Source: JAABYT01 sp041581935 (GTDB lineage Bacteria; Pseudomonadota; Gammaproteobacteria; HK1). Taken from it: a DNA stretch of 14,529 nucleotides. The DNA is taken from positions 1-14,529 of the forward strand of contig JBFICP010000066.1 of NCBI GenBank assembly GCA_041581935.1. The letters are read 5' to 3'. Shown here one piece after another: positions 6,678 through 13,257 of this stretch. The translations under genes were made by a program, and so were the position numbers. How positions within the stretch are numbered: the first letter of the stretch is position 1; each line of letters opens with the position of its first letter. The notes under the pieces were generated by a model that saw only the letters and a program-made list of their open reading frames with translations, made no database searches and was not told the DNA's origin.

Positions 6678-8408
6678 GTGCCTAAGAGAAAGCCCTTTCG
6701 CCGCAGCGCCGAATGGTTCGGCAAGACCGACAAGGACGGTTTTCATCATCGCAGCTGGATGAAGAACCAAGGCCTGCCGCATCACCTGTTCGACGGGCGT
6801 CCGGTCATCGGAATCTGCAACACCTGGTCGGAGCTGACGCCGTGCAACGCACACTTTCGCGTGCTCGCCGAGCGCGTCAAGCGCGGCGTCTACGAGATGG
6901 GTGGGTTCCCGCTGGAGTTTCCCGTCATGTCGCTCGGCGAAACGCTGATGCGCCCGACGACCATGATGTTTCGCAATCTCGTCGCCATGGACGTGGAGGA
7001 ATCCATTCGCGCCAACCCTATCGATGGCGTGGTGTTGCTGGTGGGATGCGACAAGACCACACCGGCGTTGCTCATGGGTGCAGCGAGTTGCGATCTGCCG
7101 ACTATCGCGGTTTCCGGCGGTCCGATGTTGAACGGCCGCTTTCGCGGCGAGCAAATCGGGTCCGGGACCCATGTGTGGAAGTTCGATGCCATGGTGCGCG
7201 CCGGTGAGATGCAGGTTCAGGAGTTCATGGACGCGGAAGCGTGCATGTCGCGCTCCATCGGTCACTGCATGACCATGGGAACCGCGTCGACCATGGCGAG
7301 CATGGTGGAATCGCTCGGCATCGGCTTACCCACCAATGCCGCAATCCCCGCCGCCGACTCGCGTCGCAACGTGCTCGCCCACATGGCGGGACGGCGCATC
7401 GTCGAGCTCGTCGAGTCCGACCTGAAGATGTCGGACATCATTACCCGCGAGGCCTTCGAGAATGCCATGCGCACCAACGGCGCCATCGGCGGATCCACCA
7501 ACGCGGTGATACATCTGCTGGCGCTCGCCGGTCGGCTCGGCGTCGACGTCTCGCTCGACGACTGGGATCGACTCGGCCGGGACGTGCCGTGTATCGTGAA
7601 TTTGATGCCCTCCGGTGAGTATCTGATGGAGGACTTTTACTACGCCGGCGGGCTGCCGGTGGTGCATCACGAGCTCGGCAGTCACGGACTGCTCGAGAAG
7701 GATGCCCTGACCGTCGGCGGCGGCACCATCTGGGAAAACTGCCGCGGTGCCGAGTGTTTTAATCGCGACGTCATTTACGCCATGGAAAAGCCGTTCAAGC
7801 CCCAGGGCGGTATCGCGGTGCTGCACGGAAACCTGGCACCGAACGGCGCGATTATCAAACCTTCAGCGGCATCCCCGGAGCTGATGCAGCATCGTGGCCG
7901 GGCGGTCGTGTTCGAGGACATCGACGACTACAAGGCGCGCGTCGACGACCCCGATCTCGATATCGACGCGAGCTGCGTGATGGTGTTGAAAAACTGCGGG
8001 CCCCGGGGTTATCCGGGCATGCCCGAGGTCGGCAATATGGGTTTGCCGGCGAAGATCCTGCGCGCGGGCGTGACCGACATGGTGCGCATATCCGACGCGC
8101 GCATGAGCGGCACTGCCTACGGCACGGTGGTTCTGCACACGGCACCGGAGGCCGCCGCCGGGGGGCCGCTCGCCCTTGTCAGAGACGGCGACATGATCGC
8201 GCTCGACGTCGAGGCCCGGAGCCTGCAGCTGGATGTTCCGGACGCGGAGCTCGAGCGGCGCCGCGCCGCCTGGCAGCAGAGCGCTACGCCGCAAACCCGC
8301 GGCTACGCAAAGCTTTACGTGGACCATGTCAACCAGGCGGACGCCGGCTGCGATCTGGATTTCCTGGTCGGCAGCAGCGGTGCCCCGGTACCGCGGGAAA
8401 GCCATTGA
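6678..8408 (+). CDS. IlvD/Edd-family aldonate dehydratase, L-arabinonate dehydratase type
   Basis: This 576-aa Fe-S dehydratase converts an aldonate to its 2-keto-3-deoxy acid. Cys56 (SELTPCNAH), Cys124 (GCDKTTP) and Cys197 (GHCMTMGT) line up, offset by three, with the [2Fe-2S] ligands Cys59, Cys127 and Cys200 that I recall for Rhizobium L-arabinonate dehydratase. Lys126 would be the carbamylated metal-binding lysine. Other family blocks are TNGAIGGSTNAVIHLLALAGR, NLMPSGEYLMEDFYYAGGLP, LKNCGPRGYPGMPEVGNM and RISDARMSGTAYGTVVLH, and the protein ends in RESH. The GTG at 6678 has GAGGAAC upstream. The small family also contains enzymes for D-xylonate, D-fuconate and galactonate, so the true substrate could be another sugar acid. 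Its place just behind the FAH hydrolase supports a diketo-hydrolase route. Confidence 0.9.
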   Translation: MPKRKPFRRSAEWFGKTDKDGFHHRSWMKNQGLPHHLFDGRPVIGICNTWSELTPCNAHFRVLAERVKRGVYEMGGFPLEFPVMSLGETLMRPTTMMFRNLVAMDVEESIRANPIDGVVLLVGCDKTTPALLMGAASCDLPTIAVSGGPMLNGRFRGEQIGSGTHVWKFDAMVRAGEMQVQEFMDAEACMSRSIGHCMTMGTASTMASMVESLGIGLPTNAAIPAADSRRNVLAHMAGRRIVELVESDLKMSDIITREAFENAMRTNGAIGGSTNAVIHLLALAGRLGVDVSLDDWDRLGRDVPCIVNLMPSGEYLMEDFYYAGGLPVVHHELGSHGLLEKDALTVGGGTIWENCRGAECFNRDVIYAMEKPFKPQGGIAVLHGNLAPNGAIIKPSAASPELMQHRGRAVVFEDIDDYKARVDDPDLDIDASCVMVLKNCGPRGYPGMPEVGNMGLPAKILRAGVTDMVRISDARMSGTAYGTVVLHTAPEAAAGGPLALVRDGDMIALDVEARSLQLDVPDAELERRRAAWQQSATPQTRGYAKLYVDHVNQADAGCDLDFLVGSSGAPVPRESH

Positions 8409-8445
8409 CGACGGTTTGTTCTGCATGACCACAGGGGGTGTATCC

Positions 8446-8814
8446 ATGACATCCGCAAGGGCGCCTATCGACAATCGCAGCTGCATCGCGCCGCTGGCAT
8501 CGGCAATGTCCGACTACATGTCCGGTGTCGATGCGAATTGGGAGCCGACGGATACCGACGGCTTCTGGGTAAAGAGGCTCTACGAGGACGACTCGCGCGG
8601 CGAATGTACCTGGCTGATGCGCATCGACGCGGGGGCCAGCGCGCCGTCCCACGCCCATGAGGCGTTCGAGCAGGTCTACGTTCTGGATGGTAGCTTCTAC
8701 GACGACGATCGGTTGGTGAAAGCCGGCGAGTTCTGCGCCCGATCGCCGGGCGCGGTGCACTCCACGACGAGTGACGAAGGCGCCGTGGTGCTGGTAATTT
8801 ACACCAAAGCCTGA
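8446..8814 (+). CDS. Small single-domain cupin protein
   Basis: This 122-aa protein is a single cupin barrel. Metal-site motif 1 is SHAHEAFEQVYVLDG, with His69, His71 and Glu75, and motif 2 is PGAVHST, with His105. A single-domain cupin of this size resembles ChrR-like and sugar-acid-operon cupins, which bind a metal and may act as isomerases, epimerases or ligand-binding proteins. The ATG at 8446 follows AGGGGGTG with seven bases of spacing. An in-frame ATG at 8425 would add seven residues but has no ribosome site. It follows the dehydratase by 37 bp in the same operon. I do not know its reaction. A role in handling an intermediate, for example mutarotation or isomerisation, is speculation from context. 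Confidence 0.8.
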   Translation: MTSARAPIDNRSCIAPLASAMSDYMSGVDANWEPTDTDGFWVKRLYEDDSRGECTWLMRIDAGASAPSHAHEAFEQVYVLDGSFYDDDRLVKAGEFCARSPGAVHSTTSDEGAVVLVIYTKA

Positions 8815-8879
8815 TCGCGGCGGATACGGCTACGCGGCGCTGCGCGCGGAGCGCATGAGGGAGTATCGGAGGTTCGACG

Positions 8880-9434
8880 ATGTTTGAGACAGAGCAACTC
8901 ATTGCGGATTGTCGGGCGGCACTCGATGAGAGCGACGTTCATGCCGCGATCGACGCGATCGTGAGGAAGGCCGTCAGCGAGCCGGGTCAGATCGTTCGCG
9001 CGCTGGGAGAGCCGCGGCTGGCCGGCGTGGAAACCATCTACAGGGCACCCGACCTCACCATCCTCAACGTGTTGTGGGGACCCGGCATGGATCTGCATCC
9101 GCACAATCACAACATGTGGGCGGTCATCGGCGTCTACGGCGGCCGTGAAGACAACACGTTCTACAGGCGGGGGCCGGGTGGTCTCATCCGGCACGGGACG
9201 AAGACTTTGGATGCTAAGAGCACCATCCCGCTCGGCGAGACCATCATCCATTCTGTATCCAATCCGCTCGACAAGCTTACCGGCGCCATTCACGTGTACG
9301 GCGGCGACTTTTTCGACACGCCACGCAGCGAGTGGGATCCGGATACGTTCGAGGAGCATCCGTACGACATCGAGCATACGAAGCGCGTGTTCGAGGAATC
9401 GAACCGCCGTCTCGGGCAGCCGGCGCCGGGGTAG
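8880..9434 (+). CDS. Thiol-dioxygenase-like cupin protein (cysteine dioxygenase superfamily)
   Basis: This 184-aa protein has an all-helical N-terminus (1-45) and a cupin barrel like cysteine dioxygenase. The iron ligands would be His75 and His77 (HNH) and His124 (IIHSVSN). His138 and Tyr140 (AIHVYGGDFFDTPRSEW) match the catalytic His-Tyr of the Ser-His-Tyr triad, but the serine position is Ala136. The family includes poorly characterised metal-dependent double-stranded beta-helix proteins as well as true thiol dioxygenases. The ATG has GGAGG seven bases upstream. The gene is 65 bp after the small cupin and ends the operon; a GC-rich hairpin overlaps its stop. A link to sugar acids is not obvious. 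It might oxidise a thiol, or have changed chemistry. Fold is fairly sure; function is unknown. Confidence 0.75.
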   Translation: MFETEQLIADCRAALDESDVHAAIDAIVRKAVSEPGQIVRALGEPRLAGVETIYRAPDLTILNVLWGPGMDLHPHNHNMWAVIGVYGGREDNTFYRRGPGGLIRHGTKTLDAKSTIPLGETIIHSVSNPLDKLTGAIHVYGGDFFDTPRSEWDPDTFEEHPYDIEHTKRVFEESNRRLGQPAPG

Positions 9435-9441
9435 GCGCCGG
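9420..9441. terminator. GC-rich hairpin at the end of the cupin operon
   Basis: CCGGCGCC (9420-9427) and GGCGCCGG (9434-9441) form a perfect 8-bp stem with a six-base loop holding most of the stop codon of the cupin gene. It lies 10 bases before the stop of the convergent ABM-fold gene. No T tract follows, so termination is only inferred from position. Confidence 0.45.
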
Positions 9442-9451
9442 TCGGCTTCGG

Positions 9452-9760
9452 CTACGCGATATTGTCGGGATTCTGAACAGACACCCGCTGAATCGTCCGA
9501 TCTGCCACCATGTGATTCGCGTCCTCGTAAAATTTCTTGAAGTGAGGCTGCTCCCGGTGCACATCGAGCGATGCGGCATCGGTATAGACCTCGTAGAAGA
9601 AGAACGTATCGGGATCGTCCTCGGATTGCAGGACGTGAAACAAATGACAATCAGGCTCGTCGCGCACCGCAGCTTGTGCGTTGGCGAGGATATGCGGCTT
9701 GAACTCTTCGGCTTTTCCCGGATGCAGCTTGATGGTGACGAGAATGGCGAATCGGGTCAC
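9452..9760 (-). CDS. ABM-fold (antibiotic biosynthesis monooxygenase/YgiN/LsrG-like) protein
   Basis: This 102-aa protein has the single ABM ferredoxin-like fold. It starts TRFAILVTIKLHPGKAEEF, then LFHVLQSEDDPDTFFFYEVYTD (40-61) and ends in HREQPHFKKFYEDANHMV. The FFFYEVY strand and the following His-Phe residues are typical of YgiN-like quinol monooxygenases and of LsrG-type isomerases. The GTG at 9760 is preceded by GAGGACAAG; an ATG at 9781 would add seven residues. The gene is monocistronic, convergent with the cupin operon and divergent from the RraA-like gene. Proteins of this size occur often in sugar-acid clusters, where their reaction is mostly unknown. It could be an isomerase or tautomerase of a keto acid; that is inference. 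Confidence 0.82.
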   Translation of the reverse strand: MTRFAILVTIKLHPGKAEEFKPHILANAQAAVRDEPDCHLFHVLQSEDDPDTFFFYEVYTDAASLDVHREQPHFKKFYEDANHMVADRTIQRVSVQNPDNIA

Positions 9761-9868
9761 GTGCTTGTCCTCGAGTAGCATGCAGGTCATGCCAATGTAA
9801 CGGAGATTCGGCGCGAACCAAAGTATGACTTGTCGTCGAGTCGAGAGAGTCGAACTGGAGGGAATTCC

Positions 9869-10369
9869 ATGGCACGCGATACCGATATCATCCGCACGGC
9901 CGATATCTGTGACGCGCACGGCGATGCGGTTCAGATCTGCGAGCTGGCGTTCAATGATTATGCGGCACGCCGGCACTTTCACGGCGAGGTCGTGACATTC
10001 GCGACCTTCGAGGACAACCAGGGCATCAGGGAATTGCTCGCCGAAGGGGGCGCCGGGAAAGTCCTGGTGGTCGATGGGCGCGGCTCACGGCGGCGAGCCC
10101 TTTGCGGCGGCAACATCGCGGCTCTGGCGCTCGAGCAGGGATGGGAGGGCTTGATCTTCAATGGTTGCATTCGCGACAGCCACGAGTTCGCAGATCTCGA
10201 TTTCGGCGTCAAGGCGCTCGGCACGACGGCCATGGCACCGCGCAAGGACGGCATCGGCACGACCGGGGTCACCATTCACATCGGGGCCATCGGCGTTCGC
10301 GCCGGGGACTACGTGTACGCGGACCAGGATGCCGTTATCGTGCTCGATCGACCGGTTCACGCCTCGTGA
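9869..10369 (+). CDS. RraA-like class II pyruvate aldolase / oxaloacetate decarboxylase family protein
   Basis: This 166-aa protein is the length of RraA and HMG/CHA aldolases. It starts TADICDAHGDAV, followed by GKVLVVDGRGSRRRALCGGNIAALA (63-87), EGLIFNGCIRDSHEF (93-107) and GDYVYADQDAVIVL. Arg102 and Asp103 match the Arg-Asp pair needed for 4-hydroxy-4-methyl-2-oxoglutarate aldolase; E. coli RraA, the RNase E inhibitor, has lost the Asp. A catalytic role in cleaving or decarboxylating a keto acid is therefore more likely than RNA turnover. The ATG at 9869 follows GGAGGG with six bases of spacing. Its stop overlaps the start of the VOC gene by four bases, so the two are coupled. Overall similarity to true RraA is still strong, so the name needs care. 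Confidence 0.82.
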   Translation: MARDTDIIRTADICDAHGDAVQICELAFNDYAARRHFHGEVVTFATFEDNQGIRELLAEGGAGKVLVVDGRGSRRRALCGGNIAALALEQGWEGLIFNGCIRDSHEFADLDFGVKALGTTAMAPRKDGIGTTGVTIHIGAIGVRAGDYVYADQDAVIVLDRPVHAS

Positions 10370-11250
10370 GCACGACGCGGGGCATCGATCACCTGGTCGT
10401 CGCCGTCGAGGATCTCGACGCCGCCCGGGATCGCTTCGCGCACCTGGGTTTCTCGACCACTCCGCTCGGAACGCACCCCTGGGGAACCGGCAACCATCTG
10501 GTTCAGTTCCCACACAACTTCATCGAATTGCTCGGCGTCGTCGATTCGTCGGCGATCGTACCCATGAGCGACGGGCACTTCAGTTTCAGCGCCCACAACG
10601 AACGCTTCCTGCGCCGGCGCGAGGGAATGTCAATGCTGGTGTTGTCGACCGAGGACGCACGCGCCGATGCGCGCCAGTGGCGCGAACGCGGGCTCGACGT
10701 CTACGAGCCGATCCACTGGTCGCGCAAGGCCGTGCTGCCGGACGGCCGAGAGTCGACGGTCGCATTCACACTCGCTTTCGTCGTCGACCCGCTGAGCCCG
10801 GAGATCGCTTTCTTCTCGTGCCAGCAGCACAACCCGGAAGCGTTCTGGAAGGCGGAGTATCAGGCGCACGAGAACGGCGCCACGGGCATCGCCGGGGTCA
10901 CGCTGGTATCGGAACGGCCGTCGCAACACCGGGCGTTCTTCGCGGCACTCTTCGATGAGGAGAGTCTCAGCGAGCAGGGGCAGGCGCTGCACATCCAAAC
11001 GGCACGCGGCGTCATCCGGGTCGCAACCCCGAAGCAGTGCGCCGACGACTTTCCCATGGCCGGCTCCATCGGCCAGGTCGAGGGGGCACTGTTCGCCGCG
11101 GCCGGCATCGCCATTGCCGACGCGGGGCGCGCTATGCGCTGCCTCGAGTCACACAGCGTGCCCTTCGCGCGAACCGGGGAGCGGATTCAAATTGCCGGCG
11201 AGCACTGTTGCGGATTGGGCCTCGAGCTTGCCCCCGCCGCCCCGCGCTGA
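10366..11250 (+). CDS. VOC-superfamily (glyoxalase-like) protein
   Basis: This 294-aa protein begins STTRGIDHLVVAVEDLDAARDRF, a classic VOC first strand and helix with His9. GNHLVQFPHNFIELLGV follows at about 41-57, where the Glu is the usual second metal ligand of the half-site. A second half begins at about 178 (GIAGVTLVSERPSQHRAFFAALF), so there are at least two beta-alpha-beta-beta-beta modules. The length and N-terminus resemble Glyoxalase_3-type proteins of unknown substrate. The GTG start overlaps the RraA-like stop as GTGA, and no separate ribosome site is evident. Coupling to an aldolase-type gene hints at an isomerase, dioxygenase or decarboxylase acting on the same keto acid. The function cannot be decided from the sequence. 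Confidence 0.82.
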   Translation: MSTTRGIDHLVVAVEDLDAARDRFAHLGFSTTPLGTHPWGTGNHLVQFPHNFIELLGVVDSSAIVPMSDGHFSFSAHNERFLRRREGMSMLVLSTEDARADARQWRERGLDVYEPIHWSRKAVLPDGRESTVAFTLAFVVDPLSPEIAFFSCQQHNPEAFWKAEYQAHENGATGIAGVTLVSERPSQHRAFFAALFDEESLSEQGQALHIQTARGVIRVATPKQCADDFPMAGSIGQVEGALFAAAGIAIADAGRAMRCLESHSVPFARTGERIQIAGEHCCGLGLELAPAAPR

Positions 11251-11266
11251 CCTGCCCGCGCGACCA

Positions 11267-11282
11267 TTCAGCGTCCGTTCAG
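11267..11282 (+). promoter_or_regulatory. TTCAG direct repeat, candidate response-regulator site
   Basis: TTCAG occurs at 11267-11271 and again at 11278-11282, 11 bp apart, in the slightly longer setting CATTCAG/CGTTCAG. Tandem repeats with about one helical turn of spacing are typical of OmpR/PhoB-family response regulators. The pair lies 74 bp before the gene for the Arg/His-rich exported protein. Confidence 0.35.
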
Positions 11283-11306
11283 TTGCATCTCCGTAGGCTC
11301 TCCCCA

Positions 11307-11327
11307 CGGGCCCCATCAGCGGGCCCG
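11307..11327. terminator. GC-rich hairpin between the VOC gene and the exported protein gene
   Basis: CGGGCCC (11307-11313) and GGGCCCG (11321-11327) pair perfectly around a seven-base loop. The hairpin lies 56 bases after the VOC stop and 28 bases before the next start. It could end the RraA-VOC transcript or fold in the leader of the next gene; no T tract follows. Confidence 0.4.
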
Positions 11328-11355
11328 GGAGACGCATCAATCAGGAGAAGCAGCC

Positions 11356-11919
11356 ATGAAGAACCTCGCAATCGCACTGGCGATCGTCGCGGCGCTGACG
11401 GTGACCACCCTCCCGGCGGCAGACGCCCAGAGCAAGGGTCGCCGGGACGGCGCTTTCGCCCAGCGACATGCGCCCGCCCAGCACCGCGCGGGTCCGCGCA
11501 GATTTCAGCACGCCGTCGACCGCCGTCAGGCCCGCCAGCACGCCCGCATTCGCCACGGCTGGCGCAGCGGCGCCCTCAGTCGCAAGGAGCTGTCTCGACT
11601 GCGCCGGGACCAGAGACGGATCGGGCGCTTGGAGCGCCGATTCGGCGCCGACGGTCACTACTCGCGACCCGAGCGCCACGTCCTGAAGCGCGCGCTCAAA
11701 CACTCGAGCAAACGCATCTGGCGCATGAAGCACAACTACCGCGCGGGAAGGCCGCATTTCAGAAAGCACAAGCGCTTTCACCGGCACTTCCGCCGCCCGT
11801 ACCGTCATCGCTGGCCGGTCTACCATGTCTACCCGCTGCACGAGTTCTCGCCGGGCTACAGCCGCGCACTGGAGATCGAGACCCGGGATTTCCGCTTCAG
11901 CGTGAACGCTACCGAATGA
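11356..11919 (+). CDS. Arg/His-rich exported protein with a two-repeat helical core
   Basis: This 187-aa protein has a clear signal peptide (hydrophobic 4-18, likely cleavage after ADA at residue 24). The mature part of 163 residues holds 38 Arg and 16 His by my count. Residues about 71-123 contain two related units, SGALSRKELSRLRRDQRRI and DGHYSRPERHVLKRALKHS, each a turn plus a helix. Periplasmic proteins with similar units are common in Proteobacteria and have no agreed function. The tail (130-155) is a cluster of His, Arg and aromatic residues that could bind metal, nucleic acid or anionic surface polymers. The ATG follows AGGAGAAG at good spacing. A TTCAG direct repeat upstream suggests control by a two-component system. 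No link to the catabolic genes is evident. Confidence 0.8.
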   Translation: MKNLAIALAIVAALTVTTLPAADAQSKGRRDGAFAQRHAPAQHRAGPRRFQHAVDRRQARQHARIRHGWRSGALSRKELSRLRRDQRRIGRLERRFGADGHYSRPERHVLKRALKHSSKRIWRMKHNYRAGRPHFRKHKRFHRHFRRPYRHRWPVYHVYPLHEFSPGYSRALEIETRDFRFSVNATE

Positions 11920-11969
11920 AGTAGTCGGGACGGTGCGGTTCCGATCGACTCGTCACGCGTATCAGGCCT

Positions 11970-12014
11970 CGTCCATGGCGGCGCTGCGTTTCCGCGACAG
12001 CGCCGCCATGGACG
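11970..12014. terminator. Perfect 17-bp inverted repeat between convergent genes
   Basis: CGTCCATGGCGGCGCTG (11970-11986) and its exact reverse complement (11998-12014) flank an 11-base loop. It lies 50 bases past the stop of the exported protein gene and 16 bases before the stop of the convergent CoA-transferase gene. A bidirectional terminator is the simplest reading, although no T tract is present on either strand. Confidence 0.65.
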
Positions 12015-12030
12015 CCATGACGTGCCTTCG

Positions 12031-13158
12031 CTAGCGCGCGAACTCCGCGCGTATCGCTTCGCTGTGCTCACCGAGCGCCGGTACCGGGCCCGTTGAGGGC
12101 AGCTCACCATCAACGAACGCCGGTGGCGCGACCATGCTGACCGGACCACCTTGTGATTGCACCTCGATGCGCCTGAGCGCCGGGTGTCTGGAGAGGCTTT
12201 CCACGTCGTTAACCTCGCCGAATGCAATCTTGCTCGCGCGCAGGCGCGCGATCAGATCATCGCGTTGCATACCGAGAAACCGCTCATCGATGACCGCCTT
12301 CAACGCCTCCGCGTTGGCGCAACGGGAGGGATTGTCGCGAAAACGCGTGTCGTTGATGAGATCGGGCTTCTCCATGACCTCGTTACAGAAGCGCAGATAC
12401 TCGCGCTCGTTCTGAATGGCGATGAGAATCGGCGGGCCGTTGCGAGTGGCGTAGGCACCGTAGGGTTGAATCATCGGATGGCTCAGCCCGGTGCGCGGCA
12501 GCTTCGCGCCGCCGTACTCGTAGCGCAGCAGCGGCACGCCCATCCAGTCCGCCATGGCGCCGAACATGGAAAGCGCGATGGCGCGGCCCTCGCCGGTTCG
12601 CTCACGGACATAGAGCGCCTCGAGTATGGCCGCGTAGGCGTACATGCCGGTGCCGATGTCGCAGGCCGACACGCCGATGCGGCCTTCTTGTTCCGGTGAT
12701 CCGGTGATCGAGCACAGGCCGCTCTCGGCCTGCACCAGCATGTCGTAGGCTTTCATCTCGGCATACGCGCCCTCTTCGCCGTATCCGCTGATATCACAGG
12801 TGATCAATCGCGGGTGGCGTTCTCTGAGCGCGTCGGACCCGAAGCCTGCGCGTTCGGCGGCGCCGGGAGCAAGGTTCTGAACGAACACATCGGCTTTCGC
12901 GACGATACGCTGGAGCAGCGCGGCGTCATCCGCGTCCTTGATGTCGAGCACCAGAGATTGCTTTCCACGGTTGAGCCAAACGAAATACGCGCTTGCGCCC
13001 TTGATATCGCTGTCGTAATTGCGCGCGAAGTCACCGCCTTCGCGTTCGATTTTGACGACCCGTGCGCCGGCGTCAGCGAGACGCGAAGTGCAGAACGGCG
13101 CGGCCACCGCCTGCTCGACGGTGACTACGAGAATGCCACTCAAAGATGGGCTGCTCAT
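12031..13158 (-). CDS. Class III CoA-transferase (CaiB/BaiF family)
   Basis: This 375-aa family III CoA-transferase moves CoA between carboxylic acids. Family features are VEQAVAAPFCTSRLADAGA near the N-terminus, VKIEREGGDFARNYD (35-49), WLNRGKQSLVLDIKD (61-75), FVQNLAPGAAERAGFG (92-107) and ISGYGEEGAYAEMKAYD, whose Asp139 is the catalytic nucleophile. The form resembles the group containing mesaconyl-CoA C1-C4 and succinyl-CoA:citramalate-type transferases, but the substrate is not clear. I chose the ATG at 13158 because family similarity starts there; GGA is nine bases upstream. In-frame ATGs at 13200 and 13236 would add residues with no resemblance to the family. The gene stands alone, 99 bp from the SGNH gene on the same strand, and two palindromes lie in its upstream gap. 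Confidence 0.87.
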   Translation of the reverse strand: MSSPSLSGILVVTVEQAVAAPFCTSRLADAGARVVKIEREGGDFARNYDSDIKGASAYFVWLNRGKQSLVLDIKDADDAALLQRIVAKADVFVQNLAPGAAERAGFGSDALRERHPRLITCDISGYGEEGAYAEMKAYDMLVQAESGLCSITGSPEQEGRIGVSACDIGTGMYAYAAILEALYVRERTGEGRAIALSMFGAMADWMGVPLLRYEYGGAKLPRTGLSHPMIQPYGAYATRNGPPILIAIQNEREYLRFCNEVMEKPDLINDTRFRDNPSRCANAEALKAVIDERFLGMQRDDLIARLRASKIAFGEVNDVESLSRHPALRRIEVQSQGGPVSMVAPPAFVDGELPSTGPVPALGEHSEAIRAEFAR

Positions 13159-13188
13159 TGTGAATTCCAATGTATTGAAGGTGGGATC

Positions 13189-13215
13189 GTCCGCGGACAT
13201 CCGAGACCAGTCTCG
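13189..13215. promoter_or_regulatory. Two adjacent palindromes upstream of the CoA-transferase gene
   Basis: GTCCGCGGAC (13189-13198) is a perfect palindrome, and its flanks GGAT(C) and ATCC extend it imperfectly. Four bases further, CGAGACCAGTCTCG (13202-13215) has perfect 6-bp arms. Both lie 31 to 57 bases upstream of the chosen start, where operators are often found. If translation began at 13200 or 13236 they would be coding instead. Confidence 0.4.
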
Positions 13216-13257
13216 TTCCTGCATTTCGCGGAACACGTTACGGTCGGAATGGAGAAA

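Noticed and set aside
9869..10369. rraA, inhibitor of RNase E
   Set aside because: The aldolase Arg-Asp pair is kept and the gene is coupled to a VOC enzyme within a catabolic island.
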